Source: Xenopus tropicalis
Taxonomy: Eukaryota; Chordata; Amphibia; Anura; Pipidae
Length of the DNA: 64,000 nt
Direction: 5' to 3'
Assembly: GCF_000004195.4 (NCBI RefSeq)
Contig: NC_030685.2
Span: 57,412,048-57,476,047 of the forward strand
Within the stretch, counting starts at the first letter, position 1. Every line of letters begins with the position of its first letter. The notes below the pieces were generated by a model, which worked only from the letters and a program-made list of their open reading frames with translations, ran no database searches and had not been told where the DNA came from. The position numbers and the translations under genes are program-made. Positions 12,601 through 24,268 of this stretch are shown piece by piece.

Positions 12601-13819
12601 AAAGGTAAAGGCAATCTTATAGATATGCTGCTCCTGTCACTTATAGGAGATAACAAACCTGTGGCGAGCGAATATGGAATGCGGCCGAATGAATGTTGCA
12701 ATGAATCAATGTAATAGTGCTGAGATGTAATTGAATAAAGAGATAATAGTGTAAATCAGCATAGGGCAAAGTTTTGGACTCTGGCTGTTGCAGAACATCA
12801 GCTTTCAGCATCGACAACTGGCTTGACAGAGGGAATTCTGGGACTCATAGCTCATCAACAGCTTTTATATCAAAGTTTATCTGGCCCTGATATATTCTTA
12901 TTGATAATATCATGACAGATTTATAAAAGTATGCCAGTTTTCTAATTGGAGATGGGCGGTGACTGCAATATTTCACCCAGGGCATATGTCACTTTAAAGA
13001 AAGCCTGGGAGCTATTAGTATATAAAGACTAACAGGCAATTAACAGTTGTCTACTCACTGCAAACATTATGAATAACATGTAACCAGCTAAGTCTTTAAA
13101 ACATACTTACTTGTTACCGTGTAAGATATATATACAGTATATATGTATATATATATTCCTGAAGAGCCCCATAAATTAAATGTGCATTTAGTTATATAGC
13201 AATGATCCCTAGGCCAGATTGGTCACCATCCTCTACTGCAACAGCACCAATACTAATGGGCCAAAAAAACCAAATCTGTTTCAAACATTTCTTACATAGA
13301 TCACATACTTAGTCATTTTTCTTAAATCCATATTTAATTTTTACACAGTCTGAAATTAGTGCCCTACAATATTTTTTTCCAAATAAATATTTTAAAAGTA
13401 CTTTGGATATCTTTGCTCTGTTTAAATTAACATTTTTTACCTTTAGGCTATTCACACTGCAGAATTCAATAAAATTTTTGACTGATGTCTTTCTTGCTCT
13501 GGGGAGAACTGACTTACCTCTGATAAATGAGTCAACTAATAGAAGCACTAATCGGAGAATGTACAGCAAGGTGACACTCTGTAGCACATGGCATCATACA
13601 TTCTTGTCGAGGTGCTACTCTGTTGATCTGGAACTTGTTAAAAGGGTGATTATATACCAGTGTTTTAGGTAGCATCATGCTTTGAACGTAGTTTAAAGGC
13701 CATAAAGCATGAATGTATTGCTGTTTCTGTGCAAGCAAAATAAAGAGATCTTTTCAACTAATTTAAAGATAATCAGTTTACAAAAGTGTTTCTTTATTTA
13801 ATATAATACAGTTGTGTTT

Positions 13820-14035
13820 GCAACACGGTATACACCCTGAGACCGCCCCCTCATTAATCCCCCCCACTCCGATCTTTTAAACTCCCATACGGAGCAGTGG
13901 GGAGAGGTCCCCATTGCTCCGTATGGAAGCAAAATTTTTGTTCTGCGAGGCAGTATGCTGCCCCTAAATTTGTGCTGCCCTAGGCCTGGGCCTTTGTGGC
14001 CTCGCCAAAAATCCGAGATAAAAAACAGTATTCCG
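13820..14035. repeat. GC-rich dispersed repeat fragment
   Basis: It contains TGCTGCCCTAGGCCTGGGCC and a pair of inverted words, CCATACGGAGCA (13888-13899) and TGCTCCGTATGG (13914-13925), forming a 12-bp-arm hairpin. The CCCTAGGC word is shared with the repeat at 25280-25508. Probably a decayed DNA transposon. Confidence 0.5.
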
Positions 14036-14345
14036 TCTGACAAAGAAGCCTGCTACCATCACCTTTGCATCGAAGTCTGTTTGTCAAATGACTTTTGTGG
14101 TGTAGGCGAGATCATAAGCTACTATTATTATCCTGCTTTTCTTCTTAAATGAGGGGAAGCTAAATCCAACTTTGTTGTTCCCTTCAAGCCTGCAGTTAAA
14201 CACTCTTAACTCCTTAGCACTGACAGAACACTAATGGAAGAAGGTGAAAAAAACATGAGCGGGCTACTCTTTCATCTGTGCTCTTAAGAGACCACCCTAC
14301 CCACCATTAGTGCTTAGTAAAAACACAATGCCCATGGCCTTTATG
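14036..14345. other. Candidate conserved non-coding block
   Basis: Repeat-free stretch including CATCACCTTTGCATCGAAGT and TTTGTCAAATGACTTTTGTG. Base texture and absence of repeats suggest constraint, but I cannot compare genomes here. Confidence 0.35.
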
Positions 14346-14849
14346 TAATTAGCTGCAAGATCTCCTTGTATGCACGAGCACCTCCGTGGTTGGCTTGTAT
14401 GGAACTGTTCCTGGTTTCTCTACAAAGCATAAAGCTCTGTATTCTTCAGGGCCAAATTCTTGGAGAACAAAGCATTAATAATAAGTTTAGTAGACTGAAC
14501 AAAATATCAGCCTTAGGAGGTTAGGATCTAATTTATCAGGAGATTTCCATGGTAAGTGCTCAGAGACACATACACCGTGCCTCGCACCAGATGCTTAAGG
14601 CGCAGATCAAAACAAAAAGTGCTTTCTGCATATGGCCTTACTGCTATTGCACTTGTATAGCTGTATATTTCCCCAGTAGGCTTTAGAGATGAAAATGTCT
14701 CCATTAGGTGAAGAAAAATAGATAATCATATAAATGTAAATATGCTTGTGTTAACCATGTATAGTGTTTAGCAATTAAAAGCTGCAAAAACTAATGTCCC
14801 ATTTTGTAAAATCTTTAATTTTTCAGATGCTTTGGTGACATTATGGCTG

Positions 14850-15250
14850 CTGGGTTTGTATTTAAGATCCATTTTTGGGACACTTAATCACCTAGGCGTG
14901 CGTAGCCCAGCAAGCCTGCATGAAAGACAAGCTGGGCCCAGCAAAGCTTGGAACATGAAGGACATACTGTGCTTGTTGAGACATGGGCATTTAATTTATG
15001 TGGACACACTGCACCAAGCAAATACACCTTCAAAGAAAACACAAGAGCTGTTTACAAAATAATTAGCAAGCGGTCTTTCTGTGCACCTGCCAAGTGCCTG
15101 TCTTTTGAAACAGCGGTTCTTTTTGGGCCAAAAAAATAACTGAATTTCCCTTTTATGTGGAAAATATGTATTCTCTTCTTGAGAACCAAGCATTTTCCCA
15201 CCATCCATTTAACTCATTCACACAGAGTTTCTAGCGTGCCACTGGTTTAG
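14850..15250. other. Candidate conserved non-coding block
   Basis: Repeat-free 400 bp with enhancer-like words: GCTGTTTACAAAATAATTAG (a forkhead-like TGTTTAC followed by homeodomain TAATTAG) and CACACTGCACCAAGC. Overlapping open frames occur on both strands in mutually inconsistent frames, so coding is unlikely. Confidence 0.4.
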
Positions 15251-16333
15251 CATCCCACTTTTATCAGTGAGTTTATTTATATGATAAGCCATGCCTGGAA
15301 GGTATTTGTAATACAATGGTTACGGGTGCAAGGAAGGCCAGAGTTAACTGGGGCTGGAGTGTCATTATTGTGAAAAACACAGGCATTAGCTCTCTGGATT
15401 TGTACTCCTTTTGTGGAGTTACAGTTAATACAGATTTTTTTTAAATGTATTGACATCTTACCATGTACTGTTACAGAACCCCTAAGAACAAGTTGCAACA
15501 ATTGTTCCTGTTATAGTTAATGGGAACCTGAAAATTGAAATGGGTGTGCTTTTTGGATATAATCATGGTCACGTCCGGGAAACTGCCTTTTGTTTGTGTG
15601 TTATACTCACAATATCTCCCTATAAATCTATTTCTTCTTCTTTGTCACAGAAATATGTGTATGTTTCACAAAAATATTGAGTTGGGTGGATACAAACTGA
15701 ATATTTAGTAATTAAAATATATGTTTACTGTTGGTGAATTAATGCTGGAACTGTAAGATAAACCATAATAAATCTGGCTAAGAAATTTAAGAAATAGCAG
15801 TATAACAGTAGGTCAACAACCAAAATAAGGCATCTTTGTTGAAACAAGTAGAAGGTGAAATGAAAAAATATATATGAATGCTTATTACGTGCTGCTACTC
15901 ACTATTCTGTACCTGAAATGACAGCAAAGTAACCAAATAACCCTTCAATTAATTTATCTGCCTCTGCCACTTGGCTTTCTTTCCCATAATCTATTATAAC
16001 TTAGGTAGTTACTTTCCTGGCCAACCACTAGCATTTGATTGTACATGGCACAGAGAGTAAGGAGTTTTTACTGAAATCTCATTCTGAGGCCATGCGTTGA
16101 CCCTTCATTTTGGCACCAGCATTAATATTGTATTTTATAAATCCATGGTGGAACCTCAGCCATATCTTTGCACAGTAGTGTAAGCCTAGCAGTACATCAA
16201 CAACAGTTACAGTATTTCTAACACTACCACTGTCTTTATCTCAAAATACAAGGGAAGGCTAATTCACTGGGTGTGCAAAAATGTAAGGCACTCCCCTTTC
16301 CAATGTCTTTTTCCTAAAGAAGCACCTTCTTAC
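15251..16333. other. Unassigned DNA
   Basis: About 1.1 kb with no recognised repeat family, exon or RNA gene. Confidence 0.4.
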
Positions 16334-16454
16334 TTCTGAATCCCAGGGATTCCTTGTGTAGACTTGGGCTTGTGCAGTATATTATAATAAGAAAAAGTTA
16401 CTACACTGTGCATGAGTAATTCCAAGTCTATGCAAGCAATCCCTGGGAATTAGA
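16334..16454. repeat. Imperfect inverted repeat
   Basis: The left arm at 16334-16367 contains AATCCCAGGGATTCC and GTAGACTTGG; the right arm at 16422-16454 contains CCAAGTCTATGC and AATCCCTGGGAATT. The arms match in about 28 of 34 positions around a 54-bp AT-rich spacer. It is probably the core of an old palindromic MITE whose outer ends I cannot define. Confidence 0.6.
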
Positions 16455-17557
16455 CGCAACACCATCAAAGGAGCATTGATTGGGGGGGTAACATTAGGGC
16501 AGCCCCCTAAAACTAAGCCTCCAGTTTAGTGAAGGGTCCATTTATGCTTCCATGGTGCAGTGCCAGTTGCAAAAATTGGTGCTAGTCAAAATGTCATTCA
16601 CAGTGGCAAACTATAGGTGAGGTATACACATCTCCGTGACCCTCCATCCCCAACCAAGTTTCCACCCATAATCAACATTCCTGACACCTTCCCACCTCAA
16701 GCATTTGCAGGTGTGGGGGAAAATGGGGGTTGCCCAAGTTATGCTGCTGGTCATTAAATGTAAAGTCAATAAAGTAACTGAGCCTGCACCTTTCTGATTT
16801 GCACAATTAGACACAAGGTGCAGTACACTTTGGTATAAGGGAGCCCTTTACACTACACCTGTCTTGGTATTCTTGAGCCCTGTACCTTGCACCTACAAAG
16901 CTCCTGTTGTGTGAGGGTGGAGTAACAAAGGTCACAGCTGACCCAGAGACTGCGGTATAGTAGTGTAGATTTAAGTAGTGATATTAGCTTTGTGACCCCA
17001 AATTGTTTTATGCACTTTGATCAAGTCAATTTTATGTTGTAGGAGAAAATGTAACTGTATTCAGCTGGATCGTGGTCACCCAACTTAAACAGTATTTTGG
17101 GCCCTGACCCACAGGTTAAATATACCTGCCCTTATATATTTTGCCCTTATATATTTAGTTGCAAATTTTGCATGGGGAATACATTGCTGCTAATAATAGC
17201 CAATATCTAAAACCCAATTTTCCTTGATAAATCTGGCCCATATGTGTACAGATCCCATTCCCAAACTTATTAACTTGGTGGGTCCAGTAATTTCCAGTAA
17301 TGCCATCTAATTGGCCAAACTCTTGAGGAACTCCCATCACCCTTTCAAAAGATAAACAACAACAGCTTGAGGGCCAACAAACTGAAAACTCCTGGAAACT
17401 TTTGGAAACACATAACTGTAGGAAGAGTGATTATACCTAGATTTTTTTCATGGCAATGTTCAGTGGTGCATTTGAACAAAAATAAATAATAAAAGCACAC
17501 AAATCTGCGCTTCATCTCTTGTATACATAGGTCCCTTTGTGTTTTTGCTGTCCCCAG

Positions 17558-17592
17558 ATCCCCACAGCTGGACACATCGTTCTTTGTGGAGG
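17558..17592 (+). other. Candidate 35-nt microexon (speculative)
   Basis: A pyrimidine-rich tract ending GTTTTTGCTGTCCCCAG is followed by 35 nt and then GTGAGT, a good donor. All three frames of the 35 nt are open, so reading frame gives no support for or against. A 3' alternative acceptor (CCCCACAG, ending at 17567) would leave 25 nt. There is no neighbouring exon I can join it to, so chance is a real alternative. Confidence 0.2.
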
Positions 17593-18512
17593 GTGAGTTA
17601 CCTTCCCCACTGCCAAGTTTCCCTTCAAGTGCAGACTGTGCTGCGAGATCAGAGACCCCCAGCTGGAAGCTCTTTACTTTGTATCTCTCGGCTTCTTTCG
17701 CTCACTGAGTGGGAGAAACATCAAAAGTCTCTGCTAGAACAAAACACAAGAGGATTCTGGCTCCAGATAATGAAGAAAGAAGTGTAGCAGCAAGTCCCAG
17801 AGGTGATCGCAGAGCTACCCGCACAGCCAGATTTCTGGGGACTTCCTGGTAATATACAGTTAAATTTAGGAGCCATATGGTTATAGTCATTTATCAGCAA
17901 TTGACTTCAATGGGATAATGCAGCCTTCCACAAACTAGAAAAACTGCTTTTTGTCGCCACTTAAACTCTCAGACTCCAACACTGGATTGCAGCCGATCAG
18001 CTGCTCTGTGCCTTCATAATGGGGCATTTGTACCAAAGCAAATAAAGGGGCAATTTGTATATGAAACAATTCATTTATTTTCTCTGGCTGGGCTTTTCCT
18101 GCGTGATGGTGTTGTCTAATTTTAGAAAGTGAACACGGCAGAAGAACACTTAACAATACAGTGAAGTTTGTAAATTATATGTTTGCAGATGATAAATGTA
18201 AGATGTGCTTTCACCACAGATCTAAAAGCATTTTACTTTCAGTCATTTAATTATATGCTCATACAGATTTACCATGCCTTCTCCACAACATGCACATACC
18301 CTCTCTTACTTTCCAGATTATTATGCAATGCCCATATGTATGCAAGACAATAAATTAATCACAGGAGCATGTGACACTGGTGTCTAGCCAATCAGGCCTT
18401 GAAGGGATGTTCCTCTGATTTCTGCTACATTGTTTCAAGATTCAGTCCCAAATAAAGGAATTAATAAACACTGTGATTAAATGTGATTATATTTTCCTTA
18501 TCTGAAGATGTG

Positions 18513-18831
18513 TGGTATAGACTGGCCCACCAGGATGCTGGAAAAGATCCCGCTGGGCCCCAATCCTGTTGGGCACTGCCAACTGCCTGCAAGATTTAGT
18601 AAAGATTCAAATAAAATTAAAGATTGCTATGCATTGCACAGCAGAACGCTCTGCCATCATTAATTGTTTCTCCTAACGTTGCAGCCTGACAGTGAAGTAA
18701 GTGGTGGAGCTGGAGTGGGTCTAGGGGCCATGGGATGTGGTGGGTATCAGGGTTGGACTGGGGGGCAGTGGTGATGGGCCATGATTCGGGTACCCATTGG
18801 GGTCCAGTTACCCCAGTCCAACTCTGTATAC
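18513..18831. repeat. GACTGGCCC / GGACTGGGG repeat cluster
   Basis: The first part (about 18513-18600) reads TATAGACTGGCCCACCAGG ... CCCGCTGGGCCCC, a dispersed frog repeat. A second small piece at 18750-18828 is bounded by AGGGTTGGACTGGGG and the inverted CCCCAGTCCAACTCT. Both resemble decayed hAT-type ends; exact edges and target duplications are unclear. Confidence 0.5.
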
Positions 18832-19404
18832 TAGTGTTGGGTGTAATGGCATGGATTCAGATACTAATTCAAAGGCAGCAGGAGGGTGGCACCAGGGGTT
18901 AGCACTGGCAGAGCCGGTGCAGTGGATTCAATTCTGAAAAAAATTGGGAGTGTCCTCTCATTCTCTGGGTTTGTTAATTCCAGGAAGGCAAAATGATTCT
19001 CAGTATATCTCTGTTCACATCATACTAAAAGTTAATTTATAAATGAACTAGCCTGTAATTGACACAACTGAATTCTATTTCTTGGCCTGTGGTAGGAAAA
19101 TAGTATTGTAAATTCTGCATGGAATATACTACTTTGAATGACAACTTGTTGCTGCAATACTGACCCTAAATGCAGATACCATGTTTAGTACCTAATAATA
19201 CCTTCCCATGTACATGGGAGACATTGGGGGACATTTTAGATGGTGTGAGGCATGGAGAGATCATGCAGAGTATCTAGTAGTGTTACAGTGACATTGGCTT
19301 CAGTAAATAATGAGATAATATTGTACATAGGTCTGCCTGTGCCTAGACGGGACAGTAAATTGAGTTTCCATCCATTAACACCTAAAAAGCTTGGAGTTCT
19401 TACA

Positions 19405-19838
19405 TTAAGACAGTAACACCAAAAAATAAAAGAGCTTTAAAGTAATAACAATATAATGCACTGTTGCCCAGCACTGGTAAAACTGGTGTGTTTGCTACAG
19501 TAACACTACTATAATTTATATAAATAAGCTGCTGTGTAGCCACGGGGGGGGGGGGGGGGCAGCCATTCAAGCTGGAAAAAAGGAGAAAAGGCACAGGTTA
19601 CATAGCAGATAACAGATAAGTTCTGTAGAATACAATAGTGTTTTATCTGTTATCTGCTATGTGCCTGTGCCTTTTCTCCCTCGAATGGCTGCCTCCATGG
19701 CTACACAGAATCTTATTTATTTAAATTATAGAAGACTTTCTGAAGTAAACACACAACTTTTACCAGTGCAGGGCAGCAGCACATAATATTTTAGTTACTT
19801 TTATACACTTTAATTTTTTGGTGTTACTGTTCCTTTAA
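19405..19838. mobile_element. Palindromic T2/Kolobok-type MITE (CAGTAACACC family)
   Basis: A 434-bp element between two TTAA sites (19405-19408 and 19835-19838). The left half (CAGTAACACCAAAAAATAAA) is mirrored by the right half (TTTTTTGGTGTTACTG). The axis is near 19625 between CAGATAACAGATAAG and TTATCTGTTATCTG. The left half holds a 16-base G run (19544-19559) where the right half has only CCATGG, a local expansion after insertion. No protein encoded. Confidence 0.85.
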
Positions 19839-20246
19839 CTTGTGTGACAGAGAATTAACTAAAAGCCATGTATAAGGGAACCTTTAGGAGGTATCATTTC
19901 TGCTTAGCTCTGGGCGTTCTCAGGTTGCACCTCTGCTCTCAGAGAAGTGACAAAGATTTAGCAGACAGCTGCTGAGGATCAATGTCACCGCACATTGCGG
20001 AGCGCCCTCTGATCAGATATCGGGGGCACAGTGCGAGGGGCACGGGCCTGCTTCACTGCTTCCCCGGGAGTCGGCATAATGGCAGAACATCTCCCTGAGC
20101 CGTGTCACTGAGAGTGCTTCTATGGAAAAGATCTGCTCCACAAATGAAGTTTTTGTATGTGAGTCTTTACAATAACTTGATGCTGGTGACAGCACATAGC
20201 CTGGCAACCTGCTGTTGTAAAACTACAACTCCCTGAACTTGTGTCA

Positions 20247-20666
20247 ATAAGGGGTGAAAGGACTAAGTCACTTGGGGGTGCCAAAATGTTAGGCACCCCC
20301 AAGTGACTTAGATCGCTTACCTTTTACCTCGGGCTGGTGCCCCTGTTCGGAGAGAACAGCACCAGCCCGGGGTAGCAGCGAGCGCTTCCTCCTTCCTTTT
20401 CGCTTGTGCGCGCATGCGCAGTAGAGTGAAAAGCCGAACTTAAACAAGAAAGACGGCTTTTCACTCTACTGCGCATGCGCCCGCCCACGGATTTCACCGG
20501 CAGAAGAAAAAGGAAGGAGGAAGCACTTCCTACAGGTGCCCCGGGCTTGTGATTTTTTCTCCTAACAGGGGCAGCAGCCCGGGGTACAAGGTAAGCAATC
20601 TAAGTCACTTGGGGGTGCCTAACATTTTGGAACCCCCAAGTGACTTAACCTTTCCTTCCCCTTTAA
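20247..20666. mobile_element. Palindromic T2-type MITE with NRF1-like motifs, copy A
   Basis: About 420 bp ending CTTTCCTTCCCCTTTAA; the left end is decayed (ATAAGGGGTGAAAGG). Each end carries its own hairpin: at 20264-20310 two perfect 19-bp arms (TAAGTCACTTGGGGGTGCC and its complement) flank nine bases. The two halves also pair with each other through GCTTTTCACTCTACTGCG (right) and its complement (left). GCGCATGCGC occurs at 20410-20419 and 20471-20480. A related copy lies at 37770-38174. The right flank is part of a TA-flanked MITE. Confidence 0.85.
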
Positions 20667-20802
20667 GGGATCTTTCTGTAATTTGGATCACCATACTTTG
20701 TCTACATAAAAATCATGTAACCATTAATTAGACCCAATTAGTTATTTGATTCAAATTGTGTCTATGGAAGATGGTCTTCCGGTAATTTGGAGTTTTCTGG
20801 AT
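20667..20802 (+). mobile_element. TA-flanked MITE remnant
   Basis: Family blocks GGGATCTTTCTGTAATTTGG, ACCCAATTAG and GGAAGATGGTCTTCC followed by GGAGTTTTCTGGAT identify the interior and right side of the CAGGTATGGG family. The left end is missing, being replaced at the junction with the palindromic T2 element. Confidence 0.75.
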
Positions 20803-21537
20803 GATGTGTTTATATCTTTGCATTTTAGTCACAGTTTATTTTTAGGAATGCCTACTTGGGGCCCCAGTTCAATGACTCACCAAGGTACTTCTTACATGAT
20901 TTAGACCCCCCAACACTGTTTTATTGCAGAGCATTCCTCCTTCCATGAGAGGTCAGTGTCACAGGTGATTACAGCTGCTGTGCTGCATTGGCTCAAATTT
21001 ATGATAAAACTGCGTATTACCAATTCCTCCAAGAGTAGCATTTCATCTGTGAAACTATTATATGCCACATTACTGCACCGGAGTCACTTGAAACCTTGGT
21101 GCGGCAAGTGCAACACGCCATCTAAATTTATTTTATCCACATCCAACTCTATCTAATTAGATGTTTTTCCAGTTTGCAAAAGCAACATATATAATTTACA
21201 TATAAAGCACAGGGAGCAGAGAGCAGAATAGCTGTGCTGTACTAAGCAATGTATGCAGTCTCTATAAAGTGGAAAGTAGAGAGTGAATGATGTATCTTTG
21301 ATACACACAAGCATGCATTCCTGGATGTTATCTGTCTGGAAGGGATGCTAATCATCTCTTTTCTCTCACTGTCCCCCTCTCTTCACTCTTTGGCGCTTTA
21401 ATCACTTTTCTTTCCTTTGCATTTTTTATGCACCTTTCTCAATTTTTCATCTTGGTCATAAATTCCTTATTAGGCGTCTAGCTTAGAGAGAGTTTGGATC
21501 TCACTGCTGGATCCGTATTTACTTTATGGGCATGGGT

Positions 21538-21684
21538 GGCACAGTTAGTATTGATGTTAGTATATCTAGTTTATGTATAGAGTGTATAGATAGGTCAGTA
21601 TAGGTTTGTGTGTGCTCGGTTTACTTGGAAGGGTTGAACTTGATGGACTTTGTCGTCTGTTTTCAACCCTATGTAAGTATGTTA
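21538..21684 (+). mobile_element. LINE 3' end (CR1/L2-like), 5'-truncated copy 1
   Basis: It shares its 3' sequence with the LINE at 50396-50957: CACAGTTAGTA near the start, GGTTTACTTGGAAGGGTTGA, ACTTGATGGACTTTG and TTTTCAACCCTATGTAAG at the tail. This copy keeps only the 3' untranslated region, beginning at the stop-codon segment (ACAGTTAGTA). Severe 5' truncation is normal for LINE insertions. Confidence 0.8.
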
Positions 21685-21896
21685 GATGATCAAACCTATA
21701 TTCACCGAGCCCATGTAATATCCCCTCCAACTCCATTTATATATATTCTTGAGGATTAGTAAAATGGGATTTAAACTCAGGTTGCTGTTTAATTGGAATT
21801 GAAAACCGCCTTGAAGATTGTCATGCCATGAATGACATGTTTGGATAGATTTTAAATGACTACTGGATGGTTCCTAAGCAGGTAATTTTGATACAT

Positions 21897-21938
21897 TTAG
21901 TAATGTAAATGTAATGTAATGTAGAGTAATGTAACCTT
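21897..21938 (+). repeat. Short ATGTA tandem
   Basis: Repeated AATGTA words (GTAATGTAAATGTAATGTAA) lead directly into the next T2 element. Confidence 0.6.
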
Positions 21939-22388
21939 TATATTACTTTTAGCATCATGTAGAGAATGGTATTCAGAGACAGTGTCCAGTTGGTCTTCAT
22001 TTTTTATCATTTGAAGTTCTTAAATTATTTAGCTTTTTGTGCAGCAGCTCTTCAATCTGGAATTTCAGCAACTGCTGAATCTGGTTGCTAGGGTACAATT
22101 AAACCTAGCAACCAGGCAGGGGTTTAAAAGAGACAGAAACATGAATAGAGGAGGGCCTAAATAGAAAGATAGTTATTAAAAAATAACAATAAATGTATAG
22201 CCTCGCAGAGAAATAGTTTTTTGGCTGCTGGGTTCAGTGAACCCTTGCTGAAAGTTGGAGAGAGTCAGAAGAGGAAAGTAAATAGTTCAAAACTACAAAA
22301 AAAAGAAGACCAGTTGCAAAGTGGCTAGAATAGGATATTCTAAAACTTACTAAAAGTTAACCTAAAAGTGAACCACCCTTTTTTTTAA
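21935..22388 (+). mobile_element. T2/Kolobok-type MITE, 5' end eroded
   Basis: Family blocks in order: TTTAGCATCATGTAGAGAAT, CAGCAGCTCTTCAATCTGG, CTGGTTGCTAGGG, AACATGAATAGAGGAGGGCC, GGGTTCAGTGAACCC, AACTTACTAAAAGTTAACC and AGTGAACCACCC, ending in TTAA (22385-22388). The usual TTAAAGG start has decayed. Non-coding. Confidence 0.85.
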
Positions 22389-22796
22389 AAACATAAAGTG
22401 TCTTTAGATGCTTCCAGTCAGTGTGCGTCACTATATACAGTATGGCTGCAGGAGTTGAAAGGGGCTGTATCACTTGACATGATTTCAAACCATTTTGCTG
22501 GCTATATCAGTGGATGAGTGCAATTTAGGAATCTAGATATATATTAGATAACCCAAGTGTTGCCCTGTGTTTGTCCTGGTCACATCTTCTGCTAAAAATG
22601 TTACCAAAATAGTGGCTTCTCTATGTGTGCAAAACAGATCGTATTCCCAACAGTTTGCACACCGTAGTGCCCTGTGAATGAAACACAGGCTAATGCCCAC
22701 TTAAATTTACCCTGAGTGCCACTGGCTTTTACATTGGAAAAGGTGTTATCACTTCTGCATGCATTCCTTTATTGGCCATAGAGTATTTAATGGGGT

Positions 22797-23370
22797 AGTT
22801 TACCTTTAAGTTAACTAATAATATGCTATAGAATGTTGAACAGAGCAAGTGGTCTTCAAGTTTTCAGTTTTTGTATATTTTTTAATTTTTTGTTACCCTT
22901 TTCTTCTGCCTATTTCCATATTGGACCCCAGCAAACCAGAAAGCTACTAAAATTCCAAACTAAAGGCCCCCAAAGAAATCTAAATTATTCAAAAGTCTAA
23001 ATCAGTGATCCCCAACCAGTTACTTGTGAGCATCATGTTGCCCTCCAACCCCTTGGATGTTGCTCCCAGTGGCCCCAACGCAGGTGCTTATATTTGAATT
23101 GCTGACTTGGAGTCAAGTTTTGGTTGTATAAAACCTGCTGTACTGGCAAACCGAACCTCCTTTAGACTGCCTAATAGCTAATAACAGCCCTTACTTGGAA
23201 CCCCAGGAATGTTTTTCACCCTTTGTGGTGCTCCCCAATGTCTTTTACAATTAAATGTGGCTCATGGGTAAAAAAAAAGTTTGGTGACCCCTGGTCTAAA
23301 TGAAGACCAAAATCAAATTGACTACACCCCTCTAAAATTTAATTTAAAGGTGACCTTTGCCTTTACAATT
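22797..23370 (+). mobile_element. T2/Kolobok-type MITE split by a hAT element
   Basis: It starts TTAATGGGGTAGTTTACCTT with a TTAA at 22797. It continues with CTATAGAATGTTGAACAGAG and TTATTCAAAAGTCTAAAT, is cut by the hAT at 23003-23293, then resumes with GAAGACCAAAATCAAATTG. The right terminus (about 23340-23370) is decayed, so the end is approximate. Non-coding. Confidence 0.75.
23003..23293 (+). mobile_element. Small hAT element (CAGTGATCCCCAACC family), complete
   Basis: 291 bp with a perfect 8-bp target duplication GTCTAAAT (22995-23002 and 23294-23301). The start CAGTGATCCCCAACCAG and the end GTTTGGTGACCCCTG are inverted relative to each other. Internal blocks include CATGTTGCCCTCCAACC, GTTGCTCCCAGTGGCC and AATGTGGCTCATGGGT. 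A 3'-truncated relative lies at 38860-39022. No transposase. Confidence 0.93.
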
Positions 23371-23559
23371 ACCAACCCTGGCAAAGTATTGTCTAGGTTA
23401 TAGTTTTTAGAAATCTGGCCAAATTAGCTGCAAATAACAATGCATTTAAAGTTGGTTTAAGTTTGGTTAATGCTGGTCACCTACTGTAATACCAATAGCA
23501 TATTTCCCAATAGAATTGTCAGTTGTTAGTGTTTAGGGCTGCTTGGTCACATTCCATTC

Positions 23560-23950
23560 TATTATCTCCTTATTTCCATGTACCACATGGATTTCATACA
23601 GATACCAATCTTCCCATTACAGGTAACTGTACAATATTCCCCTGGAATAACTTTTCAGCATATAAGTAAATCACTCCACTTAACGTGGCCCCGTCTAGCA
23701 CAAGGTCATTCAAAATCCAGGACAACTAACAGTTTTCATGAATTTTGGATATTTGCCTGCATCAAAAATGCATTTATTATAAGCTGTGAACACTCAGCAT
23801 CAGACAGCCCCAGAAGAAGATGCTGGGAGATGTGTCCATGTTGCTGCATTTTAGTGCTAAGGGAATTTATGCAGAACAACCTTTTCAGCCTTAGCTATGA
23901 GATTTATGAAAATGCAATAATGGTCTATTTGATTTTCTGTCAAAACTGAG
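23560..23950. other. Candidate conserved non-coding block
   Basis: Repeat-free sequence with words such as TCATGAATTTTGGATATTTG, AAAAATGCATTTATTATAAG and GAGATTTATGAAAATGCAAT, rich in homeodomain/octamer-like cores (ATGCAAT, TTATTA). A 123-residue open frame crosses it but shows no domain and ends without splice logic, so I treat the block as non-coding. Constraint is inferred by eye. Confidence 0.4.
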
Positions 23951-23984
23951 CTGTATATGCATATAATCCTACAAGCTATAAATA

Positions 23985-24268
23985 CAGGTATGGGATCTGT
24001 TATTCAGAAATCCATTATCCAGAAAGTGCAATAAATTCGCTGTAGTGTCTTATCCCATACTATTAATCATTTTCTGATTGATCTGCTGCGTAATAACAAA
24101 ACCGTACCTTGTAGTTTATGGTAACTAAGCTGCATAAATCCATGTTGTTGGCAGAACAATTCTATTGCGTTTGTTAATGGATTAATGTCTTTTTTTATAG
24201 CCTACAAATTATGGAGAGATCTTTTATCTGGAAAACCAGGAGCCAAAGATTCTGAATAATAGACACCA
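23985..24268 (-). mobile_element. TA-flanked MITE (CAGGTATGGG family)
   Basis: It begins CAGGTATGGGATCTGTTATT after TA. Internal blocks TTATCCAGAAAG, ACCGTACCTTG and AACAATTCTATTGCGTTT, and the end GATTCTGAATAATAG, mark a diverged copy. Non-coding. Confidence 0.8.

Noticed and set aside
13500..13530. Minus-strand donor-like GAG followed by GTAAGT
   Set aside because: No matching acceptor or recognisable coding sequence nearby.
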